From CAYUIS01 sp964444825 (lineage in GTDB: Bacteria; Chloroflexota; Anaerolineae; B4-G1): 31,089 bases of DNA. The notes beneath the pieces are model-generated. The model was not told the DNA's origin and searched no databases. It saw nothing but the letters and a program-made list of their open reading frames with translations. The translations under genes and the position numbers were made by a program. Of this stretch, positions 21,931 through 29,812 are shown piece by piece (position 1 is the first letter of the stretch; every line of letters begins with the position of its first letter). Location: assembly GCA_964444825.1 (NCBI GenBank), contig CAYUIS010000052.1:1-31089 (forward strand), written 5' to 3'.

Positions 21931-23736
21931 ATGAGTTCCTCTCCACAAGGTTGGCAGACGTCGCGATCACCGCAAGCAACGGGGCAGAGCCTGAATACGC
22001 GCAATTGCCTGCTGATTGCCGTCGTTCTCTTCGCTGTCGCCTGTACGTGTGGTGTGTTGCTCCTCCTGGCCGGGAACAGCTTGTGGGACAACTTTTTTGT
22101 TCAGCCCGATCAAGACGAGGGTGCAGCATCCGTCTCGTGGCCCGCCGATAGCGCGGAACTGACGATCGCCGTATCTCCGGGGATGTCCCCCGCCCTTGGC
22201 GAACTGGCCGAACAATTCAACCGCCTGCAGCAGCGCACCCCGGATGATCAGGCCATGCAAGTGCAAATGCTGGCGTTGGTCCCCGAGAAGATGGTAGAAC
22301 AGAGTCTGGGTGCACCCTCTTTCCAGGCCCTGGCGCCGGATAGCAGCCTATGGCTGAATCAGTTGGAACAGCGTTGGGCCGAACTTGATACGGGGGCGAG
22401 TGAAGAGTTCCTGGTCCCCATCGCGAATCGGCGAGTTGGCGCCCCGGTGCGCTACGCCACCAGCCCCATCGTGATCGCTGCCTGGGAGAGTGTCGCTCGC
22501 GACCTGGGTTGGCCGGAGCGCCCAATAGGCTGGCAGCAAATTCAGCAGCAGGCCACGGACGACCCCAATTTCAAGTGGAACCACCCCAGCACCGGTAATG
22601 CCAGCGGTTTGCTGGCTACCCTGGCCGAGTTCTATGCGGGCGCCGGCCTGACCCGAGGGCTGACCCCAGAAGCAGCCACCGACCCGCAGACGTTGGAATA
22701 CGTGCGGGCCGTGGAGGCCACCGTCCGTTTCTACGGCGAGGGCGAGGAGGTGATCGTCGAACGGCTGGCCGCCGAGGGACGCGACTTTCTTGATGCCTTT
22801 GTGACCCAGGAGCAGGTCGTCATTGCCTGGAACCAGCACCAGGCGCAGAACGCGGGCGAGGGGCTCGTGGCCATCTACCCGGCCGAGGGCACCCTCTGGG
22901 CTGACCATCCCCTCGCCTTGCTGGAGTTGGGCGGCCCCGATGAGACGCCCGTGACCGACAACCAGCGGCGCACTTTTGAGGCGTTCGCTCAATTCCTATC
23001 CACCGCCGACGTTCAGCGCCAACTGCTGGCCGCCGGATACCGCCCGGCTGATTTGACCATCTCCCTGGACGAAGCGGGGAACACATTTGCCGGCACCGAC
23101 GCCGTGGACTGGAGACAGCCTCAGACGACGCTCCAGATCCCATCCGCGATGGTCGTGGAGGTCGTGCAGAACGTCTGGTGGTACACCAAACGGCCCACCA
23201 ACGTCTACCTGGTGGTGGACACGAGCGGCAGCATGCAGGGGGCCAAGTTGGGACGCACCCGGGAGGCGCTCGAGGCGTTCGTGAGCCAGATCCAGGGCGA
23301 CCGGGATCAAGTAGGGCTGATTGAATTCGGCACCGACGTCAAGCTGTTTGAGCCGCTGCAAGTCTTGGATGACGATAGCCGCCAGGAGCTAATCCAGCGC
23401 ATCAACAGGATGGAGGCGGACGGTGAAACCGCCATGATTGACGCTGTCTTGGAAGCATACGACGAATTGCAGCAGACAGGCAACGCAGAAGCGATCAATG
23501 CCATCGTGGTCATGACAGACGGTCGAGAGAACGCCAGCACCTATAGCACCCATCACCTGCGGGGTCGCTTTGAAGAGGAACAGGCTGTGACCGTGGTCGT
23601 GTTCGCCATCGCCTTTGGCAGCGATGCTGATGACGGCCTTTTGCGAGAGATCGCCGACATCGGTAACGGTCAGTTTCGCCGGGCCGACGAGACGGATATA
23701 GAAGAGTTGTACAAGGTCATTTCAACTTATTTCTAG
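21931..23736 (+). CDS. membrane-anchored binding-protein domain fused to a vWA domain
   Basis: 601 aa from ATG 21931, with GGTGG 5 bases upstream. An N-terminal cytoplasmic tail and one helix (about 27-47) precede a solute-binding-like domain (about 65-390; ELTIAVSPGMSPALGELAEQF, TSPIVIAAWESVA, FAQFLSTADVQRQLL). A C-terminal vWA domain (about 425-600) has a full MIDAS: DTSGS (430-434), Thr in DGETAM and Asp in MTDGREN. This architecture (SBP_bac_11 plus vWA) is known in several phyla but its role is unclear. The MIDAS suggests metal-dependent protein binding outside the cell. It lies 10 bases after the first gene. Confidence 0.85.
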   Translation: MSSSPQGWQTSRSPQATGQSLNTRNCLLIAVVLFAVACTCGVLLLLAGNSLWDNFFVQPDQDEGAASVSWPADSAELTIAVSPGMSPALGELAEQFNRLQQRTPDDQAMQVQMLALVPEKMVEQSLGAPSFQALAPDSSLWLNQLEQRWAELDTGASEEFLVPIANRRVGAPVRYATSPIVIAAWESVARDLGWPERPIGWQQIQQQATDDPNFKWNHPSTGNASGLLATLAEFYAGAGLTRGLTPEAATDPQTLEYVRAVEATVRFYGEGEEVIVERLAAEGRDFLDAFVTQEQVVIAWNQHQAQNAGEGLVAIYPAEGTLWADHPLALLELGGPDETPVTDNQRRTFEAFAQFLSTADVQRQLLAAGYRPADLTISLDEAGNTFAGTDAVDWRQPQTTLQIPSAMVVEVVQNVWWYTKRPTNVYLVVDTSGSMQGAKLGRTREALEAFVSQIQGDRDQVGLIEFGTDVKLFEPLQVLDDDSRQELIQRINRMEADGETAMIDAVLEAYDELQQTGNAEAINAIVVMTDGRENASTYSTHHLRGRFEEEQAVTVVVFAIAFGSDADDGLLREIADIGNGQFRRADETDIEELYKVISTYF

Positions 23737-23746
23737 AACGTGAGAC

Positions 23747-24589
23747 GTGAGTTCTACCCGATCTGAGCTTCAGAAAAAGGCCCGCAGTGGGGTTTTACAG
23801 CAGGCCTTCTTCCGCTGGGAGAGCGCCATTGTTCTAGCCGGCACGATTGTGCTGACGGTGTTGCTGCCTCGTCCCTTTTCCTGGTGGCGGGTATGGGGAT
23901 GGCCACTCTTGGGCCTGTTTGGGTTGGTGGTCCTGCTCTACTCCAGCCTGACCAATGCCGAGGCTAACGGCGTCGTATTGTTGGAGCTATACCAGGAACG
24001 GTTCGACCCGCACGCGATACAGGATCTGGCGCTGCGTCGAGAGGTAGAAGCTACACTGGCGTATCAGCGACAAATCGAGAAACGGACGTGGGATCAGCGC
24101 TCTGGCGCGCTACGGGATTGGCTGGAGGATACCGCTAACCAACTCTGTGACTGGGTCGCCAACATTTACGAATTGGCTCAAAGACAGGATGTCTACCAGA
24201 GGGGCGAGCTCCTGATCCACGAGCGGGAAACGGTGCTGCAGGAGACCGACGAACTGGCGGCCCGGCGCAGGCTGGAGCACGATCCGGTGATCGGGCGAGA
24301 GCTGGAAGCAGCGCTGGAGGTCAAGGGGAAACAATTACAGGCGATGCACGATTTGGACATCCGTATGGAGCAAGTCGCGTTGGACCTGCAGGAGAGCATG
24401 ACTGCCCTGGCCTCGATCCACAGCCAGGTGGAGTCAGTGGACAGCGGAGACGTGAAAAGCGGCCGGGCCGAGCTCCTGGCGGCCGACATCCGCAAACAGG
24501 TGGATCGCCTGGACGGTTTGACCCGCAGCATCGCCCAGCAACGTCGGACGATTTCTGACGCGGCATCCGGGGGAAGCTTTAGTATCTGA
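23747..24589 (+). CDS. membrane protein with long C-terminal coiled coil, unknown family
   Basis: 280 aa from GTG 23747, 10 bases after the vWA gene. Two hydrophobic helices (about 25-43 and 49-67) make a membrane hairpin; the rest (about 85-270) is almost all charged helix with heptad-like spacing, predicted as a cytoplasmic coiled coil. No enzyme motif is visible. I compared it by eye with TelA-like proteins because of the TerY genes downstream, but the match is not good enough to name it. It may link the surface proteins to the cytoplasmic kinase and phosphatase. The ribosome site is weak. Confidence 0.7.
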   Translation: MSSTRSELQKKARSGVLQQAFFRWESAIVLAGTIVLTVLLPRPFSWWRVWGWPLLGLFGLVVLLYSSLTNAEANGVVLLELYQERFDPHAIQDLALRREVEATLAYQRQIEKRTWDQRSGALRDWLEDTANQLCDWVANIYELAQRQDVYQRGELLIHERETVLQETDELAARRRLEHDPVIGRELEAALEVKGKQLQAMHDLDIRMEQVALDLQESMTALASIHSQVESVDSGDVKSGRAELLAADIRKQVDRLDGLTRSIAQQRRTISDAASGGSFSI

Positions 24590-24610
24590 GGAAATGGGCA
24601 AATGAACCCC

Positions 24611-24644
24611 AGACTTCGGAAGTCTTCCAAGACTTCCGAAGTCT
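24611..24644. repeat. REP-like palindrome, copy A
   Basis: Perfect 16-bp arms (starting AGACTTCGGAAG, 24611-24626, and its complement at 24629-24644) around a 2-base centre. It ends just before the ribosome site AAGGAG of the LivJ-like gene. It is the same family as copies B and C that flank the RAYT gene. Confidence 0.9.
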
Positions 24645-24656
24645 AAGGAGTAGTAA

Positions 24657-25811
24657 ATGAGGAAATACGTGCTTCTAGTTCTAGCCCTGGTATTTGTTGC
24701 CAACACATCCAGCTTGCTTCTGACTGGTTGTAGCCCCGATAAAGCGCCCAGTAAGGGGGACGTGCTAGTCTTTGTGGCCGTGCCCCTGAGCGGCTTTATG
24801 GCCAACGGTGGCCAGACTGTGCTGGGCGGCGTGCGCTTGGCCGTGGCAGAGATCAACCGTGATGGCGGCCTGCTGGGGTACCGGGTCGTCGTCCGCCCTC
24901 TGGACGACGAGGCGGACAGCGACGTGGCGGTGGCTCAAGTAGAACAGGTGCGGCAGGCGTTGGGCCAGGGGGACCGGGTGTTGGCCATCATCGGCCACCT
25001 GAACAGCGGCCAGACCCTCGCCGCGATGGAACTGTATAAGGATATGGACCTGGTGGTGATCACACCCACCGCGTCGGAGCAGAGCCTGACCGAGCGGGGG
25101 TACGAGAACTTTTTCCGGGTCAATGCGAATGACAGTGTGCAGGCAGCGGTCGACGCCCGCTTTTTGGTGGAGAAATTGGGCGCTCGGCGGGTGGCCGTTC
25201 TCTTCAACAACACCGAATACGGGCAGGGGTTGGCCGCCTTGTTGGTTCAAGAGCTGGAACAGCGAGGGGCGGAGGCGGTGGTCCAGTTGGAGGTGGAGGA
25301 AGGACAGAGCCGCTACGAGAGCGAATTGGACCGGATACAGGCGGCCAATCCCGACGCCGTCTTTTACGCCGGTTACGAGATCGAGGCCCCTTACTTGCGG
25401 GCAGCCCTGGTGGAGGCTGGCGTGACTGCGCCCATGCTGGCCAGCGATGGGGCCTTCCTGGGGGCCACCATCGACGAGGCGGCTGGTACGGCCGAAGGGA
25501 TGTACGTCAGCGCCTTTGCTCCCAGTCCCCGCAACGTGGCGGACGAGCGTTGGGTCGAGGCATACCAGGCAGTCGAGTACCGCAATCCTGACACCTACTC
25601 TGTCAACGGTTACGTGGCTATGCAGGTCCTGGCCGAGGGAGTAAACAAGGCCGATTCCCTGGATGGGGCTTCCATCGCCGCCGCCCTGCGCCAGAACCCC
25701 CTCAAGACCCTTCTGAACGAGCTTCGATATCAGCCCAATGGCAATCTGGTTGACCCGCAGATATGGATTTACCAGGTCGTGGATGAAGAGTTCCAGCAGG
25801 TTGAGTGGTGA
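24657..25811 (+). CDS. LivJ-type branched-chain/amide substrate-binding lipoprotein (Peripla_BP_6)
   Basis: 384 aa. A signal peptide ends in the lipobox LLTGC (Cys25). The mature part has the type I periplasmic-binding fold of LivJ/LivK/AmiC: VFVAVPLSGFMANGGQTVLGGVRLAVAEIN, IIGHLNSGQTLAAMELY, VITPTASEQSLTE, VAVLFNNTEYGQGL and FYAGYEIEAPYLRAAL patterns. Such proteins feed ABC importers or act as sensors. No permease or ATPase genes are in the window, so a sensor role within this operon is plausible. AAGGAG lies 8 bases before the ATG and directly after palindrome A. Confidence 0.9.
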   Translation: MRKYVLLVLALVFVANTSSLLLTGCSPDKAPSKGDVLVFVAVPLSGFMANGGQTVLGGVRLAVAEINRDGGLLGYRVVVRPLDDEADSDVAVAQVEQVRQALGQGDRVLAIIGHLNSGQTLAAMELYKDMDLVVITPTASEQSLTERGYENFFRVNANDSVQAAVDARFLVEKLGARRVAVLFNNTEYGQGLAALLVQELEQRGAEAVVQLEVEEGQSRYESELDRIQAANPDAVFYAGYEIEAPYLRAALVEAGVTAPMLASDGAFLGATIDEAAGTAEGMYVSAFAPSPRNVADERWVEAYQAVEYRNPDTYSVNGYVAMQVLAEGVNKADSLDGASIAAALRQNPLKTLLNELRYQPNGNLVDPQIWIYQVVDEEFQQVEW

Positions 25812-25850
25812 TTCTGCAGCAAATCAGGTTTTTCATTCCACCAGGGCTGC

Positions 25851-25985
25851 GAGTTTCTTGCTAGGGCGATTGCATTTGGCTAACCACAGCTCTGAGCCCC
25901 GTCCTCGGGGACGAGGACCCTGTCCTTGACCGGACAGGACAAGGGCTGGGAGCGCCAAATGCGATAACCCTGAGTTTCTCGCTAG
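25851..25985. repeat. MITE-like element between the LivJ-like gene and terY
   Basis: A 14-base direct repeat GAGTTTCTYGCTAG flanks it (25851-25864 and 25972-25985, one difference). Within lie imperfect 18-bp inverted ends (25863-25880 and 25954-25971, sharing GCATTTGGC). The centre has a hairpin GTCCTCGGGGACGAGGAC and a module CCCTGTCCTTG...GGACAGGACAAGGG that matches the module in the 20332 element in reverse orientation. No coding potential. Confidence 0.7.
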
Positions 25986-26055
25986 CTTGTATTGTGTTGT
26001 TACTGGACGATAATTGAAGAGTGAAATCAGATCGAAAGACAAGGAGGTTCCGAAC

Positions 26056-26763
26056 ATGAAGAAAAGACCAGGTGGTGAGTTGGCAACACGGCCGCTCCAT
26101 TTCATCTGGGTTGCCGACAGCTCAGGCTCGATGGCCACCGACGGCAAGATCCAGGCCCTGAACACGGCGATCCGAGAGGCGATTCCCCATATGCAAAAAG
26201 TCGCCGATGAGAACCCGAATGCTCAGGTCCTGGTGCGGGCGATCCAGTTCGCCAGCGGGGCCCAGTGGCATATCTCCCAACCGACGCCGGTGGATGATTT
26301 CAAGTGGAGCGACCTGAGCGCGCAGGGGGAGACGGATATGGGCAAGGCGCTCTCAATGGTCGCCGATCAGCTCAAGATCCCGCCAATGACCGACCGTGCG
26401 CTGCCGCCGGTGCTGGTATTGGTCTCCGATGGGCAACCCACGGACGATTTTAACAAGGGTCTTCGGGATCTGATGGAGCAGCCCTGGGGGAAGAAAGCGG
26501 TGCGCATTGCCATTGCTATCGGCACAGATGCGGACCACGATGTGCTTCAAAAGTTCATTGGCCATTCGGAACTCAAGCCGCTCCAGGCGAACAACCCCGA
26601 GGCCCTGGTCAAGTACATCAAGTGGGTCTCCACTGCCGTGCTCAAATCGGCCTCCGCGCCGGCTAGCCAATCTGCCGACGCAGATGTCCCCTCCACGGTC
26701 AACGTGCCCGTTCCGACCCCTATGGCTGACGACGAGCCCACTAGCGCGGCCGACGTCTGGTAA
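26056..26763 (+). CDS. terY: TerY-like vWA domain protein
   Basis: 235 aa from ATG 26056, with AAGGAGG 8 bases upstream. It is a soluble vWA domain with a complete MIDAS: DSSGS (21-25), Thr93 in QGETDM, and Asp125 in VSDGQPTDD. A low-complexity Ala/Pro/Asp-rich tail (about 200-235) follows. In the TerY-P triad described from comparative genomics, a TerY-type vWA protein, a PP2C phosphatase and a zinc-ribbon kinase are encoded together and linked to the tellurite/stress (Ter) system. The phosphatase gene follows by 12 bases, which supports the call. There is no signal peptide, so it acts in the cytoplasm. Confidence 0.88.
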   Translation: MKKRPGGELATRPLHFIWVADSSGSMATDGKIQALNTAIREAIPHMQKVADENPNAQVLVRAIQFASGAQWHISQPTPVDDFKWSDLSAQGETDMGKALSMVADQLKIPPMTDRALPPVLVLVSDGQPTDDFNKGLRDLMEQPWGKKAVRIAIAIGTDADHDVLQKFIGHSELKPLQANNPEALVKYIKWVSTAVLKSASAPASQSADADVPSTVNVPVPTPMADDEPTSAADVW

Positions 26764-26775
26764 AGGAGGCCCAGT

Positions 26776-27774
26776 ATGGGCAAGGGCAAGGAGCAGCCTC
26801 GTCCGCGAATAGGATGGCGCGCTGTCGGCCAGTCGGTTCGAGGGGCAGCCCACTTGCGGACGGGTCTGCCTAACCAGGACGCGATCCGCTGGCTGCCGGC
26901 CTCTGGCGCAGGGCCACCGTTGATCCTGGCAATCTCCGATGGGCACGGCAGTGCCAAGTATTTCCGCAGCCACATCGGGTCGGAGAAGGCCGTGGAGACG
27001 GCAGCCTGGATGATCCAGGATCTGCTAGACGGCCAGCCCGATCCGGCCAATCTTTCCGCGATCAAACGGACGGCGGAGGATCGACTGCCCCAGCAAATCA
27101 CGCGCCGGTGGAACCAAGCTGTGGCGGAGCACCTCAAGCAGTCGCCGCTGACGGCTGATGAATTGGGGATGTTGGAAGGACGGGATTCCGTCGCGGCGCG
27201 TCAGGCCGTTGCCGATAACCCATCGCTGGCCTACGGTGCGACGATTCTGGCCGTTTTGGTTGCAGAGACGTTTGTCCTGTATCTACAACTGGGGGATGGT
27301 GACATTCTGGTCGTCGCTGAAGATGGCCGGGTGAGCAGGCCGCTGGAGCGCGACGCACGACTTTTTGCCAACCAGACCACGTCGCTTTGCTCCACCGACG
27401 CCTGGCGTGATGTCCAGGTTCGCTTCCAGGCATTGGTTGACCCACCGCCAGCGCTGATTCTCCTTGCTACCGACGGCTATGCCAACTCTTTTGTCAATGA
27501 AGCGGCATTCCTTCAGGTGGGCACCGATATCCTGGAGCTGATCCGCACCGAGGGCCTGGAGACGGTGCAAGAGAACCTGGCGGCCTGGCTCGCCGAAGCG
27601 TCGGAGGCTGGAAGTGGCGACGACATCACGCTGGGAATTCTATGTCGGGCCGATATTCCGTCTTCATCCCAAGCAGAGACCGGCGAGTTGAAGGCTGCCC
27701 AGACGGATATGTCTCTAGCGGAAGACGACGAATTCACCGTGACCGTGACCGTGAAACGTGCGCCGCGCAAATAA
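26776..27774 (+). CDS. PP2C-family serine/threonine phosphatase of a TerY-P triad
   Basis: 332 aa. An N-terminal NQD (33-35) and SDGHGSAKYF (Asp55, Gly56) supply metal ligands, and ATDGYANSF and GDDITLGIL carry the later aspartates, so the two-metal PP2C centre seems intact. It should remove phosphate from Ser/Thr residues, most likely opposing the kinase at 28452. An insert of helices (about 85-145) is typical of the TerY-linked PP2C_2 type. AAAGGAGG lies 7 bases before the ATG. The stop codon TAA overlaps the first bases of palindrome B. Confidence 0.92.
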   Translation: MGKGKEQPRPRIGWRAVGQSVRGAAHLRTGLPNQDAIRWLPASGAGPPLILAISDGHGSAKYFRSHIGSEKAVETAAWMIQDLLDGQPDPANLSAIKRTAEDRLPQQITRRWNQAVAEHLKQSPLTADELGMLEGRDSVAARQAVADNPSLAYGATILAVLVAETFVLYLQLGDGDILVVAEDGRVSRPLERDARLFANQTTSLCSTDAWRDVQVRFQALVDPPPALILLATDGYANSFVNEAAFLQVGTDILELIRTEGLETVQENLAAWLAEASEAGSGDDITLGILCRADIPSSSQAETGELKAAQTDMSLAEDDEFTVTVTVKRAPRK

Positions 27775-27819
27775 AGACTTCCGAAGACTTCCGAAGTTTT
27801 CTGAAACTTCGGAAGTCTT
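27774..27819. repeat. REP-like palindrome, copy B
   Basis: Perfect 16-bp arms (27784-27799 and 27804-27819, carrying AAGACTTCCGAAG/CTTCGGAAGTCTT) around TCTG, with an extra half copy (27774-27783) at its left that overlaps the phosphatase stop codon. It ends one base before the GGAGG of the RAYT gene. Confidence 0.9.
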
Positions 27820-27828
27820 GGAGGACCA

Positions 27829-28395
27829 ATGCCACAACGCTACGTCAAATTCCGAGAAGGCGAATACTACCACCTTTACAACCGAGGACATAACCGGCAG
27901 CGCATCTTTTTCGAGCGCGAGAATTATGTCTTTTTCCTACACCGACTGCGCAGATATCTCCTTCCCTTGCTCGACGTCGTGGCCTACTGCCTGATGCCCA
28001 CACATTATCATCTGCTGGTGCTGTTGAGAGAAGTCGACCTGTCCCATCAGATGCAACTGTTCGGCATTTCATACACCAAGGCGATGAACAAACGATACGA
28101 CCGAGTCGGCGCGCTCTTTCAAGGGGCTTTCCAGGCCAAACACGTGGGCGAGAATGACTACCTGGTGCATCTATCGCGCTACATTCACGTGAACCCCGTG
28201 ATGACTGGCCTGGTGAAACAGCCGGAAGAGTGGGAGTTTTCCAGCTACCTGGAGTACGTTGGTCTGCGAGATGGGACACTACCGCAGACCGAGATTGTAC
28301 TGTCGCAATTTCCTTCGATAGAGGCTTATGGGGAGTTTGTCGCATCTTATGTGCCGCAGGAGCAGCAGAGGATTGCAGATCTGTTGTTTGATTGA
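27829..28395 (+). CDS. RAYT: REP-associated tyrosine transposase (IS200/IS605 Y1 type)
   Basis: 188 aa. The Y1 transposase fold shows HUH motif MPTHYHLLV (His59, His61) and the catalytic tyrosine region ISYTKAMNKRYDRVG (Tyr82), followed by LFQGAFQAK and YIHVNPVMTGLV typical of TnpA_REP. These are single-strand-specific nucleases that nick at palindromic REP sequences; most are single-copy domesticated genes. The active-site residues look intact. GGAGG lies 4 bases before the ATG, right after palindrome B. Palindrome C follows 7 bases after the stop. It splits the phosphatase and kinase genes of the triad but keeps their orientation. Confidence 0.92.
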   Translation: MPQRYVKFREGEYYHLYNRGHNRQRIFFERENYVFFLHRLRRYLLPLLDVVAYCLMPTHYHLLVLLREVDLSHQMQLFGISYTKAMNKRYDRVGALFQGAFQAKHVGENDYLVHLSRYIHVNPVMTGLVKQPEEWEFSSYLEYVGLRDGTLPQTEIVLSQFPSIEAYGEFVASYVPQEQQRIADLLFD

Positions 28396-28402
28396 CGACA
28401 CC

Positions 28403-28436
28403 AGACTTCGGAAGTCTCCCGAAACTTCCGAAGTCT
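28403..28436. repeat. REP-like palindrome, copy C
   Basis: Perfect 13-bp arms AGACTTCGGAAGT (28403-28415) and ACTTCCGAAGTCT (28424-28436) around CTCCCGAA. It lies between the RAYT stop and the ribosome site of the kinase gene. Confidence 0.9.
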
Positions 28437-28451
28437 TAGAGGAGAAATGAT

Positions 28452-29711
28452 ATGAACCAAATTCTTGAACCTGGACAGACGGTACAGACCGACTCTGGCG
28501 TCCCCTGCAAGGTGGAGCGATTCTTGGGCGGTGGAGGCCAGGGAGAGGTGTACAAGGCTGACGCGGACGGCAAGGCCGTTGCGCTCAAGTGGTATTTTCC
28601 CGCCCAGGCCACACCGCAACAACGCACGTCGCTCGAAACGCTGGTCAAGAAGGGACCACCCAACGACAAATTCCTTTGGCCGCTGGAACTGATGGCGTCG
28701 CCGGACGTGGCGGGCTTTGGCTACATCATGCCGCTGCGGGAGCCGCGCTTCAAGGGTATCGTGGACTTGATGAAGCGACGCATCGAACCAACGTTCCGCG
28801 CTCTGGCGACGGCGGGGTTGCAGTTGGCCGATAGCTACCTGGAGCTCCACGCCCAGGGCTTTTGCTACCGCGACATCTCTTTCGGCAACGTCTTTTTCGA
28901 CCCCGATACCGGTGAGGCGCTGATCTGCGATAACGACAACGTCGCTGTGGATAAACAGGAGCGGGGCGGTGTGCTCGGCACGCCCCGCTTCATGGCCCCG
29001 GAGATTGTGCGCGGCGATGCGAAACCCAGCACACAGACGGACCTTTTTTCCCTATCGGTATTGCTTTTCTACATGCTGATGGTCCACCATCCCCTGGAGG
29101 GCAAGAGAGAACTGGCGATCAAGTGCCTGGATCTGCCGGCGATGAACAAGCTCTACGGCACCGAGCCGCTCTTTATCTTTGACCCGGACGACGATTCCAA
29201 CCGGCCCGTGGCGGGGTACCACGACAACGTCATTGCTTTCTGGCCACTCTATCCCCAGTTTCTGCGCGATCTCTTCACCGAGACCTTTACGGTGGGGCTG
29301 CACGACCCGCTGGAGCGTGTGCGGGAGAGCGAGTGGCGCGCCGCGATGGCCAAATTGCAGGATTCTATCTTTTATTGCGCCAACTGTGGCGCGGAGAGCT
29401 TTTACGATATGGAGGCGCTCCAGGCCACAGGTGGCGTGCTGGGCACGTGCTGGGCGTGCGACGAGCCCCTTGTCCTCCCGCCACGTTTGCGGATTGAGAA
29501 GGACATTGTCATGCTCAATCACGACACCCAGCTCTATCCCCATCATCTGGATGGTCAGCGGATGTACGACTTTTCCCAACCGGTTGCCGAGGTGACACAG
29601 CATCCGACAAAGCCTGATGTCTGGGGTCTCAAGAACCTCACCGCCGAAAAGTGGGTTATCACCACCGCCGACGGCACGGTCAAAGACGTGGAGCCGGGAC
29701 GCAACGTCCCC
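28452..29711 (+). CDS. serine/threonine protein kinase with C-terminal zinc ribbon (TerY-P triad kinase), cut by assembly gap
   Basis: 420 codons are present before the gap. The kinase fold has a glycine loop GGGGQGEVYK (26-35), the ATP lysine Lys46 in VALKWY, a catalytic loop YRDISFGN (Asp141, Asn146; Tyr in place of the His of HRD), CDND (Asp160 at the DFG position) and MAPEI. A four-Cys zinc ribbon follows (Cys309, 312, 333, 336), then a beta-rich tail WGLKNLTAEKWVITTADG. Kinase plus zinc ribbon next to TerY and PP2C is the known triad layout. Family members normally end soon after this tail, so only a short C-terminus should be missing in the gap. GAGGAG lies upstream of the ATG. Confidence 0.9.
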
Positions 29712-29811
29712 NNNNNNNNNNNNNNNNNNNNNNNNNNNNNNNNNNNNNNNNNNNNNNNNNNNNNNNNNNNNNNNNNNNNNNNNNNNNNNNNNNNNNNNNN
29801 NNNNNNNNNNN
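29712..29811. other. assembly gap (100 N)
   Basis: Exactly 100 N, the usual placeholder for a scaffold join of unknown size. The end of the kinase gene and the start of the WD40 gene lie in it, and frame across it means nothing. Confidence 0.98.
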
Positions 29812-29812
29812 C

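Larger units (their letters stand above)
27774..28436 (+). mobile_element. REP-RAYT cassette inserted in the TerY-P triad
   Basis: A RAYT transposase gene with related palindromes on both sides (copies B and C), fitting between the phosphatase and the kinase. RAYT proteins are known to process their cognate REP palindromes. A third copy of the same family at 24611 shows that the palindromes have spread in this operon. Confidence 0.75.

Noticed and set aside
23747..24589. TelA-family tellurite resistance protein
   Set aside because: The coiled-coil nature and TerY context are suggestive, but the membrane hairpin and lack of recognisable TelA motifs do not support the name.
24657..25811. Branched-chain amino acid importer locus tied to ilvE/ileS
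   Set aside because: The LivJ-like gene is 7 kb away in another operon and has no permease or ATPase partners, so a link with Ile metabolism is not supported.
24611..28436. CRISPR-like array from the repeated palindromes
   Set aside because: Only three copies, spaced by whole genes, no regular spacers and no cas genes; the neighbouring RAYT explains them as REP elements.
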